Shown here: in pieces, positions 1-7,607 of the stretch
How the letters are laid out: every line of letters starts with the position of its first letter
How positions within the stretch are numbered: the stretch's first letter is position 1
Source: Haloterrigena salina JCM 13891
GTDB taxonomy: Archaea > Halobacteriota > Halobacteria > Halobacteriales > Natrialbaceae
Direction of reading: 5' to 3'
NCBI RefSeq assembly: GCF_000337495.1
Contig: NZ_AOIS01000010.1
Coordinates: 13,270 to 77,269 of the forward strand
DNA: 64,000 bases
Made by a program: the position numbers and the translations under genes
Notes under the pieces: generated by a model
Databases searched by the model: none
Told to the model about the DNA's origin: nothing
Seen by the model: the letters and a program-made list of their open reading frames with translations, nothing else

Positions 1-460
1 TCTCCTCTTTGGCTTCTTCGTCCTCGGCTCCCTCCTCCTCTTTGGCTTCTTCGTCCTCGGCTCCCTCCTCCTCTTTGGCTTCTTCGTCCTCGGCTTCCTC
101 TTCTTCGCCTTCTTCGTCCTCAGCTTCTTCCTCTTCAGCTTCTTCGTCCTTGGCTTCCTCCTCTTCAGCTTCTTCGTCCTTGGCTTCCTCCTCTTCAGCT
201 TCTTCGTCCTTGGCTTCCTCCTCTTCAGCTTCTTCGTCCTCGGCTCCCTCCTCCTCGGCTTCTTCCGATGCCTCTTCGGTATCAGCTGTCGATTCCTCGT
301 CGTTACCCTCCTCGGCAATCTCTGCTTGACCGCCGTCGGTCAGAACCCTTCGGCCCGCTCGCTCCGCGTGCTCACCGTCGTGACGATGGCTCGAGCGATC
401 CCCAACTGTCACGGGATCCGAACACTCCTCGGAACCATCATCTCCTAGACCCGTTGTCAT
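1..460 (-). CDS. Acidic repeat protein, C-terminus beyond window edge
   Basis: Partial minus-strand gene running off the left edge. From the ATG at 460 the first ~65 residues are unique and hydrophilic (starting MTTGLGDDGSEE). The rest is a Glu/Asp/Ala/Lys tandem repeat built on the decapeptide AEEEEAKDEE. No signal peptide, membrane segment or Cys cluster is visible. The opposite strand reads as a Ser/Ala-rich frame through the same repeat, which is much less haloarchaeal in character, so the acidic minus frame is preferred. I do not recognise the family. The region could be an extended charged linker or a single alpha-helix in a larger protein. The start codon is a best guess. Confidence 0.6.
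   Translation of the reverse strand, partial: MTTGLGDDGSEECSDPVTVGDRSSHRHDGEHAERAGRRVLTDGGQAEIAEEGNDEESTADTEEASEEAEEEGAEDEEAEEEEAKDEEAEEEEAKDEEAEEEEAKDEEAEEEEAEDEEGEEEEAEDEEAKEEEGAEDEEAKEEEGAEDEEAKEE
9..270. repeat. 30-bp in-frame tandem repeat (minisatellite)
   Basis: About eight imperfect copies of a 30-bp unit, each encoding ten residues of the minus-strand acidic protein. Variation between copies is mostly silent or Lys/Glu and Asp/Glu exchange, so the reading frame and the charge pattern are kept. There is no spacer variation of the kind seen in CRISPR arrays. Confidence 0.85.
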
Positions 461-602
461 TATATGCAAAACCCATGCGAGTGGGCGTTGTGGTAATTTC
501 CCTTGCGTATGCGACTGATGGCTGGATCGACCGCTCGAGGCAGATTGTAGTCGAGAAAACGGGTGAACGAGCGACGATTTCGAGCCGGATCTAACAGTTC
601 GA

Positions 603-1925
603 TTACTCGACCGAAGCCACGTGCAGGGCGTACTCGCCGCGGGTCTCGCCCTCGTCGTGGTAGGCCACGGGTTCCTCGATCGCCGCCAGCGTCCCGTCGT
701 CGACGGCAGCGGCGGTCGCGATCCCCGCGAGTCGGTCGACCCGTCGCGGTCCGGACTCGAGGTCGAACCGGCGAACGGCGTGGATTTCGGGATCGCGAAC
801 GCGGAAGTTCTGCGCGCAGGGCGCGACGATCGTCTCGCCGTCAGCGGTGAGGCCGTGAACGAAGCCCCGAACCTGGTCGTCCCACGCCAACTCGCCGTCG
901 GCGTCGAAGGTCGCGATCCGGTGCTCGTTCGGGTGGCGACTCTCCGTCTCGCGGCTCTCCACTGCGTAGGTGTTGCCGGTCACGAACGTCACGCGCCCGT
1001 CGGCCGCGTACGCGTGGTTCGGATAGGCGTACAGCGTCTCGCCGTCGATCTCGGTTTCGACCGCCAGATCGACGCGCCAGCGCTCGGCGCCGCCGGGGCC
1101 GAGCAGGTAGCCCCGTTTGTCGCCGTGGCTCGAGACCGCGATCGAATCGCCGTCGAAGGCAACGTCGCCGACGCGCCGGTCGCCCTCGGTGCCGGGGTCC
1201 CACGTCCACGCGAGGTCGCCCGATTCAGTTTCGAGGACGACGAGGCCGTTGTCGTGATCGCCCATACAGCGGTTGTAGCCGACCGCCAGTCGCTCGCCGT
1301 CGGCGTCGAGATCGATCGTGATCGGCGAGGCGTCGGTCTCGTACGTCCAGCGCACCGTGCCGTCGGGATCGAACGCGTAAACGGTGCTGTGCCACTGCCG
1401 ACGGTCGCCGTCGCGCTCGTACCGCCGCGCGGCGGCGTAGAGGCGCTCGTTGCCGTCGGCGTCGGTGCTGCTCTCGAGGGCGACCACGTACGGGAGGTAG
1501 AAGACGGTGTCCTTGACGGCCTCGCCGAGGTCGTCGACGGTCTCGTACCGCCAGCGCCGCTCGCCGGTCGCGGCATCGTAGGCTGCAATCGTGCCGGTCT
1601 CGCCGCGGCCGGCGACGATCACCGTCTCCGCGGTCTCGCCGTCGCTCTCGGTCCCGTCGCTCGAAAGCGTCGCGATTCCGACCGCGTGGTCCGGATGGTC
1701 GGCCGTCCAGTGGGTCTCGAGCGAGGCCGAGTCGACCTCGCGGGCGGTGACGGTGCCGTCCCACTCGCCGGTGACGACCAGATCGCCGCCTTCGGCGACG
1801 TGAACCGCGGATCGGGTCCACATGTGGCGGCTCCGAGCCGTCTCGATCTCGCCGAGCGAGACCGACCGGAACTCGCGGTCGCCGTCCCGATCGGCTTCGC
1901 GGTCGGCGTCAGCGGTTTCGGCCAT
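603..1925 (-). CDS. Cytoplasmic PQQ/WD40-like beta-propeller protein, end of cob operon
   Basis: A 440-residue beta-propeller protein. Repeated blades carry patterns such as YDAATGERRWRYET, FDPDGTVRWTYET and LETESGDLAWTWD, typical of PQQ-like (BamB-type) propellers. No signal peptide or lipobox is present, so it is probably cytoplasmic. The ATG at 1925 is chosen because it begins an acidic N-terminus 2 bp after the DUF3209 stop; the longer frame upstream overlaps DUF3209 out of frame. It is the last gene of the minus-strand cobalamin operon. A role in cobalamin synthesis is only suggested by position; a scaffold or sensor role is possible. Confidence 0.8.
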   Translation of the reverse strand: MAETADADREADRDGDREFRSVSLGEIETARSRHMWTRSAVHVAEGGDLVVTGEWDGTVTAREVDSASLETHWTADHPDHAVGIATLSSDGTESDGETAETVIVAGRGETGTIAAYDAATGERRWRYETVDDLGEAVKDTVFYLPYVVALESSTDADGNERLYAAARRYERDGDRRQWHSTVYAFDPDGTVRWTYETDASPITIDLDADGERLAVGYNRCMGDHDNGLVVLETESGDLAWTWDPGTEGDRRVGDVAFDGDSIAVSSHGDKRGYLLGPGGAERWRVDLAVETEIDGETLYAYPNHAYAADGRVTFVTGNTYAVESRETESRHPNEHRIATFDADGELAWDDQVRGFVHGLTADGETIVAPCAQNFRVRDPEIHAVRRFDLESGPRRVDRLAGIATAAAVDDGTLAAIEEPVAYHDEGETRGEYALHVASVE

Positions 1926-1927
1926 CG

Positions 1928-2299
1928 TCAGTCCTCTACCGGGAAGGTCTCGTGGAGGGTATCGTGAGCGTCCCCGAGGCCGTCGACGATACTCCCGCCC
2001 TGCGTGCGCAGCCGCTGGACCGCGCGTTCGGCGTCGCGAACCGCCAGCAGTCGTCCTCGCGTGTAGTCGTACTCGGGGTCGTCGTCGTCCATCGCGGCGA
2101 CCTCTTCCTCCAGATCCACGAGGGCCGCGTCGAGGTGGCGTTCGACCTCGGCGAGGCTCTCGGCGTTCGCGAGCCCTTCTATCGGCCCCTCGAGGTGGCC
2201 CTCGAGTTCGTTCTCCGCGTGGTCGCGGGCGCTGTCGTCCCCGACGCCGAGGACGTTCATCAGTCCGAGTCGTAGCGCTTCGATTTCGTAGCAGCTCAT
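1928..2299 (-). CDS. DUF3209 family protein
   Basis: A 123-residue acidic, mostly alpha-helical protein starting MSCYEIEALRLGLMNVLGV. This matches the DUF3209 family, which in haloarchaea is found beside cbiX. A conserved Cys-Tyr-Glu start and helical region rich in Glu/Asp/His could bind metal, but this is inference. It sits between cbiX (84 bp upstream) and the propeller gene (2 bp downstream). The ATG follows a GT dinucleotide run on the opposite strand. Function unknown; a role in cobalt handling is suggested by context. Confidence 0.8.
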   Translation of the reverse strand: MSCYEIEALRLGLMNVLGVGDDSARDHAENELEGHLEGPIEGLANAESLAEVERHLDAALVDLEEEVAAMDDDDPEYDYTRGRLLAVRDAERAVQRLRTQGGSIVDGLGDAHDTLHETFPVED

Positions 2300-2301
2300 G
2301 A

Positions 2302-2315
2302 GTGTGTGTGTGTGT
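2302..2315. repeat. (GT)7 dinucleotide run just upstream of DUF3209
   Basis: Seven GT units (AC on the coding strand) lie 2 bp before the DUF3209 ATG, in the only gap of notable size inside the 3' half of the cob operon. It replaces the usual purine-rich ribosome binding site position. Confidence 0.8.
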
Positions 2316-2382
2316 GTACTGACTGTTCGGAGTCGTGTTTTTCGTCTCGAGTGCGTCGGTGCACGTCGGTCGGTTCGGTCCG

Positions 2383-3615
2383 CTACAGCGTCTGATCGAC
2401 GAGGTCGCTGACGATGCGATCCCGATCGAGGTGGTCGCCGACGATCCGTTCGGCGTCCTCGCTCGCGACGTCGCCGTACCAGATCCCGTCCGGGTAGACG
2501 GCGACCATCGGCCCGTCCCCGCAGCGTCCCAGACACGAGGAACGCGTGATCCGCGCGTCGCAGTGGTCGGAATCCCGCACCTCCTGTCGGAGCCGCTCGA
2601 GGACCGACGGCGACCCCATCTCGGCACAGGTCTGGTTCATGCAGACCGCGACGTGCTTTTCGGGCGCGTCGTGGCTGTGGGGTTCGTCGTCGACGTCCTC
2701 GCGGTCGGCGTGGGCCTCCTGATGGGCCAGCGCGCGCAGCATGGCCCGCGCGCCGCCGACGTCCTCCTCGTAGCCCTCGAGGTCGACCTTGTACTTGCAC
2801 GTGTCACAGGACATGGAGACGCTGTCCGTGCGCGCCTCCTGCCAGCGGTCGGCGAAGACGTCGAGCAACCGCGAGTCGGTGCCGAGCGGGTCGCCGGCCA
2901 GCGCCTCCACGTACGGGTAGTCCTCGTCGAACTCCGCCGTCCAGTCGCGGACTCGCTGGGTGAGCACGCCGTCGCCGAGCATGTACGGCAGGACGACGAC
3001 CGCGTCGGGGCGGTGCTTCGAGAGCCCGTGGAGGGTGTCCTCGAGCGTCGGCTCGGTGACGCCGATGAACGTCGCCTCGACGCGGTCGAATTCGCGGCCC
3101 TCGTAGAGCAGGCGGGCCAGCTTGTGCACGTCGCCGTTGGCGTCCGGATCGCTCGAGCCGCGGCCACAGAGGACGACGGCGACGTCGTCTTCCGCACGGT
3201 CGACGCTCAGTTCGGCCTCGACTTCGGCGGCGCGGTCGTCGAGCAGATCCAAGATCGCGGGGTGGATCCCCAGGTGGGCGCCGTTGTTGATCTCGAGGTC
3301 GTGTTCGGCCCGGGCCTGCTCGATCGCCAGCGGCACGTCGTTCTTGACGTGGCTCGCCGCAAAGAGCGAGCAGTGGACCACCGTTACCTGCGAGGTGACG
3401 GGCGCGAGTTGCGCGAGCGCCTCGTCGATCGCCGGCTCCGCGAGTTCGAGGAACGCGGCGTCGACGGGGATGCCGAGTCGGGACTCGAGGCCGGCGGCGA
3501 GGTCCCGAACCTGTTCGTTGGACTTCTCCCGGCGGGAGCCGTGACCCACCAGCAGGAGCGCCTCGTCGTCGAACGCGGCCGTCGTCGCGGGCGTGGTCTC
3601 GTTGGATTTGCTCAT
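2383..3615 (-). CDS. cbiX: Sirohydrochlorin cobaltochelatase CbiX, long form with 2Fe-2S domain
   Basis: 410 residues. Two CbiX-type domains are visible: the first has LLLVGHGSRREKSNEQV near residue 22 with the metal-binding His, the second has CGRGSSDPDAN where His is replaced by Arg. A Cys/His-rich linker (CDTCKYK, then HSHDAPEKH) follows. The C-terminus is a thioredoxin-like [2Fe-2S] ferredoxin domain with Cys pairs CMNQTC and CLGRCGDG. The enzyme inserts Co2+ into sirohydrochlorin, the early step of the cobalt-first pathway. This long architecture with a 2Fe-2S tail is known for haloarchaeal CbiX; the cluster's role is unclear. ATG at 3615. Confidence 0.93.
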   Translation of the reverse strand: MSKSNETTPATTAAFDDEALLLVGHGSRREKSNEQVRDLAAGLESRLGIPVDAAFLELAEPAIDEALAQLAPVTSQVTVVHCSLFAASHVKNDVPLAIEQARAEHDLEINNGAHLGIHPAILDLLDDRAAEVEAELSVDRAEDDVAVVLCGRGSSDPDANGDVHKLARLLYEGREFDRVEATFIGVTEPTLEDTLHGLSKHRPDAVVVLPYMLGDGVLTQRVRDWTAEFDEDYPYVEALAGDPLGTDSRLLDVFADRWQEARTDSVSMSCDTCKYKVDLEGYEEDVGGARAMLRALAHQEAHADREDVDDEPHSHDAPEKHVAVCMNQTCAEMGSPSVLERLRQEVRDSDHCDARITRSSCLGRCGDGPMVAVYPDGIWYGDVASEDAERIVGDHLDRDRIVSDLVDQTL

Positions 3616-3649
3616 CGATTGGATGGTCGGATCGTCGTTGGTCGGTCGG

Positions 3650-4375
3650 TTACTCGTCGTACGCCGTCGCCTGCTCGAGGCTCCGCTCGAGTTTGCGGCG
3701 GCGACTCGGCGCGAAGAGGCCGGTCGCCTCGCAGTCCTCGTAGAGCCACGTGCCGAAGTCGGGCGCGGCGTCGTCGTCGACGCCGAACCAGTAGCCGCCC
3801 GACGAGGTCTCGGAGAGGTCGTCGTAGGGCGCGTCGACGGGACTCTCGTCGATCAGGTCCTGTGCGAGCTCGAGCAGGTCCGCGTCGTCGTGGACGAACG
3901 AGATGCCGACGGTGCCGCTCGAGGACTTGAAGCAGACGGTACCACAGCCCTCGAGCAGCCCTCGGAGGAGCTCTCGATCGTGGCTCGAGAACGCGCCGAA
4001 GCGGTAGTTGCCGCGACCGTCGACGGGGAGCCCGAGCGCGCCGCTGCGGCCCAGAAGGCCCGAGTCGTCGGTCCCGTCGTCGGCTCCGACCGACAGCGTG
4101 TACTCGTCTTCCGTCCGCGTGATCGAGGTGTCGTGGGCGTAGTCACGCGTCGTCGTCTCGTGCTCGAGGTCGCCGCCCGCGACGGCCGCGAGCACCCGTG
4201 CGGACTCCTCGTCGTTGGTGACGACTTCGATGCCGCTATCCGAGACGTCGCCGCTGCCGGCGACGTGCCCCCAGAAGTACGCCGTCGCGGGGTGGCCCGC
4301 GAGCGGGTCCGACGGAACCGCGATCTCGAGCGGCGTTTCGTCTCCGTCGTCGGCTTTCGATTCGGTCTCGCTCAT
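3650..4375 (-). CDS. Cob-operon protein with LAGLIDADG-like fold, apparently non-catalytic
   Basis: 241 residues, conserved in position within haloarchaeal cob clusters but without known function. By eye it has two LAGLIDADG-type half-motifs: AYFWGHVAGSGDV (about residue 32) and RELLRGLLEGCGTVCF (about 137). The C-terminal stretch GYWFGVDDD... FGTWLYEDCEATGL followed by RRRKLERSL looks like the end of a homing endonuclease domain (FLxWLY...L..RK). The catalytic acidic residue of each motif is Ser or Cys here, so nuclease activity is unlikely. It overlaps the ferredoxin gene by 4 bp (ATGA), so it is translationally coupled to it. The fold assignment is my inference. Confidence 0.75.
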   Translation of the reverse strand: MSETESKADDGDETPLEIAVPSDPLAGHPATAYFWGHVAGSGDVSDSGIEVVTNDEESARVLAAVAGGDLEHETTTRDYAHDTSITRTEDEYTLSVGADDGTDDSGLLGRSGALGLPVDGRGNYRFGAFSSHDRELLRGLLEGCGTVCFKSSSGTVGISFVHDDADLLELAQDLIDESPVDAPYDDLSETSSGGYWFGVDDDAAPDFGTWLYEDCEATGLFAPSRRRKLERSLEQATAYDE

Positions 4376-4638
4376 TCGCCTACCTCCTCGACGACGATCG
4401 CGTCCGTCGGGCAGGCCGCGGCGGCCTGCTGGGCCTCGTCGATTCGATCGTCGTCAAACGTCGCGACGACCCGGTCGTCGGTGTCCGCGACCTCGCCCTC
4501 GCAGTCGTAGACCGGATCCGCGTCGGGATCGATCGTCGCGAGGCCGTCCCCGCCCTCGACGAACCGCGGGTCGCGGGTCAGGCAAGCAAAGATGCCGTCG
4601 CAGGCGTCCTTCTCGATGGTGACTTCGTATCGTGGCAT
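4372..4638 (-). CDS. Small ferredoxin of cob operon
   Basis: 88 residues starting MPRYEVTIEKDACDGIF. Cys13-x5-Cys19 and a late Cys-Pro (ACPTDAI, near 76) fit a single-cluster ferredoxin of the 3Fe-4S/4Fe-4S type, with a further Cys in the middle (VYDCEGE). It is located directly after cbiH2 and overlaps the next gene, so it probably serves as electron donor in corrin ring synthesis, for example for ring contraction chemistry or cobalt reduction. The exact partner is not known from sequence. The ATG at 4638 is preferred to an upstream extension that would run into cbiH2. Confidence 0.85.
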   Translation of the reverse strand: MPRYEVTIEKDACDGIFACLTRDPRFVEGGDGLATIDPDADPVYDCEGEVADTDDRVVATFDDDRIDEAQQAAAACPTDAIVVEEVGE

Positions 4639-4646
4639 GCTGATCC

Positions 4647-5699
4647 TCAGTAGTCGTACTTCGTCTCGTAGCCCCGGGGCGTGACCATCCGGTCGTCCCA
4701 GACGTAGGTGTCCTCGGTGCCGACGACGATCGTCGTCGTCATGTCGATGATTTCGCTTTCGCCGAGTTCCTCGAGTTCGGCGAGTTCCGTGATCATCACC
4801 TGCTCGTCCTCGCGGCCGGCGCCGTGGACGATGCCGACGGGCGTATCGGGGTCCCGATGAGTGAGGAGAATCTCGCAAGCCTTCTGGAAGTTCTCGCGGC
4901 GCTTGCGGCTCCACGGGTTGTAGATCGTGATCGTGAAGTTCTCGCTGGCGACCGAGTGCAGGCGCGACTCGATCTCGGGCATCGGAACGAGGTGGTCCGA
5001 CAGCGAGACCGAGACGGTGTCGTTCACGAGGGGGGCACCGAGCCGAGCGGCACAGGACTGGGCCGCCGGGACGCCCGGCACCACTTCGAAGTCGACCATC
5101 GAGGCCGTCGCGCCCTTGGACTCTAAGATCTCGAGGGCCAGCCCCGCCAGCGCGTAGACGTTGGGGTCGCCGCTGCCGACGATGGCGACGTCGTTGCCCG
5201 CCAGCGCGCGGTCGATCGACTCCTCGGTTCGCGACACCTCACCGCACATCGGCGTGTCGTAGATGTCCTCGGCCTCGTCCGTGATCTCGTCCGGGATGAG
5301 CTCGATGTAGGTCGTGTAGCCGACGATGTGGTCGGCCTCGAGTAACGCAGTCTTCGCGCGCTCGGTCATTCCTTCGGGGTGGCCGGGGCCGAGGCCGACG
5401 GCGATCAGCTGGCCGGGCTCGGCGTCGAAGTCCTCGATCGTCGCGCCGACCTCCTTCTCGTTGCTGCCCGAGTCGTCGGAGCTCGAGGCCCCGCACGAAC
5501 TCGAGGACGAGGAATCGGAACTCGAACTGGAACTGGAGGCGCCGCATTTGGAACCGCTCGAGTCGTCCGTCTCGTTCGAGGAGGCGCCGCACTTCGATTC
5601 CGATTCCGAAGACGAGGTCTCGGCCTCTGTATCGGTACTCGAGGCCCCGCACTTGGACGTCGATTCATCGTCAGCGTCTGCGTTGGTGTCCGTACTCAT
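4647..5699 (-). CDS. cbiH: Cobalt-factor III methyltransferase CbiH (copy 2) with Cys-Gly-Ala-Ser repeats
   Basis: 350 residues. The C-terminal ~250 residues are a precorrin/tetrapyrrole methylase: IAVGLGPGHPEGMTERAK at the start, GSGDPNVYALAG as the SAM loop, PGVPAAQSCAA, and a conserved end VTPRGYETKYDY. This fits precorrin-3B/cobalt-factor III C17-methyltransferase (ring contraction). The first ~85 residues are a Ser/Asp/Glu-rich extension with four copies of CGASS, each separated by 13-20 residues. These cysteines are well spaced for metal binding or disulfide formation. It is directly followed by the ferredoxin gene and preceded by a second cbiH. ATG at 5699. Confidence 0.92.
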   Translation of the reverse strand: MSTDTNADADDESTSKCGASSTDTEAETSSSESESKCGASSNETDDSSGSKCGASSSSSSSDSSSSSSCGASSSDDSGSNEKEVGATIEDFDAEPGQLIAVGLGPGHPEGMTERAKTALLEADHIVGYTTYIELIPDEITDEAEDIYDTPMCGEVSRTEESIDRALAGNDVAIVGSGDPNVYALAGLALEILESKGATASMVDFEVVPGVPAAQSCAARLGAPLVNDTVSVSLSDHLVPMPEIESRLHSVASENFTITIYNPWSRKRRENFQKACEILLTHRDPDTPVGIVHGAGREDEQVMITELAELEELGESEIIDMTTTIVVGTEDTYVWDDRMVTPRGYETKYDY

Positions 5700-5716
5700 G
5701 GTTGGATTGCGTATTA

Positions 5717-6613
5717 TCAGAAGTCGTCGACGTCACGCCCGCCCCGCGGGGTGACGAGGTACGTTCGGTCGTCGTTGCGCCAGGTCTCGGTCTCGTGGTT
5801 GCCGATGATCAGCGAGGTGCCCATCCCGGAGACCTTGTCGTCGTGGTCGGCGGCCTCGCCGAGGGTCGTGATGAACTGGCTCTCGCCGTTCCGGCCGGCG
5901 TCGGCGCGGCCCGCGTCGTTGACGATGGCCACGCGGGCGTCGTCGGTGCGCTCCTCGCGGACGATCTCGACCGCCTTCTCGTAGTTTCGCCAGCAGTTGT
6001 AGAGGACGATCACGAAGTCGCTGATCGCCGCGGCGCGCAGTTTCTCCTCGATCTCGTCCCAGCCGCGCCACTTGTCCGACAGCGAGATCGTACAGAAGTC
6101 GTTGCAAAGCGGCGCGCCGACGTTGGCCGCGCCGCCCAGCGCCGCCGTCATGCCGGGCACGATCTCGATCGGGACGTCCGTGGCGTCCTCCTCGTCGGCC
6201 ATCTTGAAGATCAGGTCGGACTTGCCGTAGACCGACGGGTCGCCGCCGGAGACGTGGGCCACGTCCTTCCCTTCGCGGACGTAGTCGAACGCCGCGCGGG
6301 CGAGTTCGATCTGGCGCCCCATCGTCGAGCGGACGATCTCCTGCTCGAAGCCGTCCTCGCGGGTCGCGATGCCATCCTCGTCCGTTCGCTCCTCCGAGGG
6401 GATCGTGCCGTCGTCGCGCAGGAACTCCTGATAGAGGCTCGAGGCGATAACGACCTCCGAGGACTCGATGACCTCCTTGGCCCGCTTGGTCATGTGATCG
6501 GGCAGGCCGGGGCCGATGCCGACGACGTAGAGGGTGCCGTGGTCGTCGGGGGTGCCGCCGGTGGTCGCGTCCGCTGCCGTATCGGCGGCGGCGGAGTCAG
6601 CGTCCGAACTCAT
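5717..6613 (-). CDS. cbiH: Cobalt-factor III methyltransferase CbiH (copy 1)
   Basis: 298 residues, tetrapyrrole methylase family: VVGIGPGLPDHMTKRAK, SGGDPSVYGKSDL, PGMTAALGGAANVGAPL and LVTPRG near the end. It carries an insertion after the first motif (residues ~60-90, acidic) not seen in copy 2. Haloarchaea commonly encode two CbiH-like proteins next to each other, which may divide methylation and ring contraction between them; this division is inference. It overlaps cbiG by 4 bp (ATGA at 6610-6613). Confidence 0.92.
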   Translation of the reverse strand: MSSDADSAAADTAADATTGGTPDDHGTLYVVGIGPGLPDHMTKRAKEVIESSEVVIASSLYQEFLRDDGTIPSEERTDEDGIATREDGFEQEIVRSTMGRQIELARAAFDYVREGKDVAHVSGGDPSVYGKSDLIFKMADEEDATDVPIEIVPGMTAALGGAANVGAPLCNDFCTISLSDKWRGWDEIEEKLRAAAISDFVIVLYNCWRNYEKAVEIVREERTDDARVAIVNDAGRADAGRNGESQFITTLGEAADHDDKVSGMGTSLIIGNHETETWRNDDRTYLVTPRGGRDVDDF

Positions 6614-7605
6614 CGGCCGATCGCCACCGTAACCTCGTTCTCGTAGCTGATCTTCTCGAGCACCAGTTCCTGCTCGGCCCCGCCCGCAATCGCGGAGGCC
6701 TCGGAGACGCCCGGCCAGCCGATCAGCTCCTTCGATTTGGAGGGCGTCGGCCCCTCGTGGTCGAGCAGCGTCTCCTTATCGAAGGCAACGACGCCGAGGT
6801 CGAGCTCCTGTGCGGCCTCGAGCAGTCCCTCCTCGTCTTCCTTCCGGGTCGCAGTGCCGACGAACTCGACGTCCGCGAGGTCGTAGTCCGTTCGCTCGAG
6901 TGCCTCTTCCCAGGCCTCGAGGAAGGCCTCCTTGTCGGCCCCGGAGACGCTGCCGGTGCCGAGGACGACCCCCTCGTCCTTGTTGCGCTTGAGAACCGTC
7001 ACGTCGTCGCCGACGAGGACGGCCTTCGGGCCCTCGAGTCGCTCGACGGGGCCGAGGTTGTCGTCCAGTACGGCGAGGTTGGTCTTCACCGTCGAGTCGC
7101 CGTTGACGACGTGGGTGTCCATCGCCTTCGCGCGCGACTCGACGCCCTGCTTGCCGGCCGCCTCGGAAGCGGTAGTCATCGCCGGAACGGCACCCATTGT
7201 CGCCAAGTCCTGTGCGACCTGATTCGCGCCGTGGTGGCCGCCGGTGATCGGGATGGCCCACGTGAGTTCCTCGTCGACCACGCAGATCGCGGGATCGTCC
7301 CACTTGTCGTCGAGCAGGTGGGCCGTCTTCCGCATCGCGATCCCCGAGGCCATGAGGCCGATGAAGCAGTCGTACTCGCCCCAGTGCTCCTCGAAGACGT
7401 CGCCGTGGTACTCGATGATGTCGATCGCCTCGTAGCGATCGCCGATCTCGGCTTTGATCTCCTCGGCGGTGTCCATCTTTCGCCCGAAGGAGATGATCGC
7501 GATCTCCTCGGCGACTTCGCCGTCCGAATCCGGCGTCGAACAGTGGCCGCCGTCGGAATCCGATCCGCCGTCGTCGTTCGCGTTGTCAGCGTTGTCCGTA
7601 CTCAT
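6610..7605 (-). CDS. cbiG: Cobalt-precorrin-5A hydrolase CbiG
   Basis: 331 residues. CbiG opens the delta-lactone ring and releases acetaldehyde. Motifs of the family are clear: GLMASGIAMRKTA, the ITGGHHGANQVAQDLA block, GTGSVSGADKEA and SKELIGWPGVSEASA near the C-terminus. The N-terminal ~35 residues are acidic with a single HCS. ATG at 7605 is chosen because it lies 2 bp after the cbiF stop; the open frame continues upstream only as overlap with cbiF. CbiG together with CbiX, CbiL, CbiF and CbiH defines the cobalt-early pathway. Confidence 0.93.
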   Translation of the reverse strand: MSTDNADNANDDGGSDSDGGHCSTPDSDGEVAEEIAIISFGRKMDTAEEIKAEIGDRYEAIDIIEYHGDVFEEHWGEYDCFIGLMASGIAMRKTAHLLDDKWDDPAICVVDEELTWAIPITGGHHGANQVAQDLATMGAVPAMTTASEAAGKQGVESRAKAMDTHVVNGDSTVKTNLAVLDDNLGPVERLEGPKAVLVGDDVTVLKRNKDEGVVLGTGSVSGADKEAFLEAWEEALERTDYDLADVEFVGTATRKEDEEGLLEAAQELDLGVVAFDKETLLDHEGPTPSKSKELIGWPGVSEASAIAGGAEQELVLEKISYENEVTVAIGR

Positions 7606-7607
7606 GA

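Noticed and set aside
9-270. CRISPR array
   Set aside because: The 30-bp units are contiguous without unique spacers and keep a reading frame. No cas gene in the window.
9-329. Plus-strand Ser/Ala-rich frame across the left-end repeat
   Set aside because: Pure low-complexity product of the repeat; the minus frame has an acidic composition and a normal N-terminus, which fits haloarchaea better.
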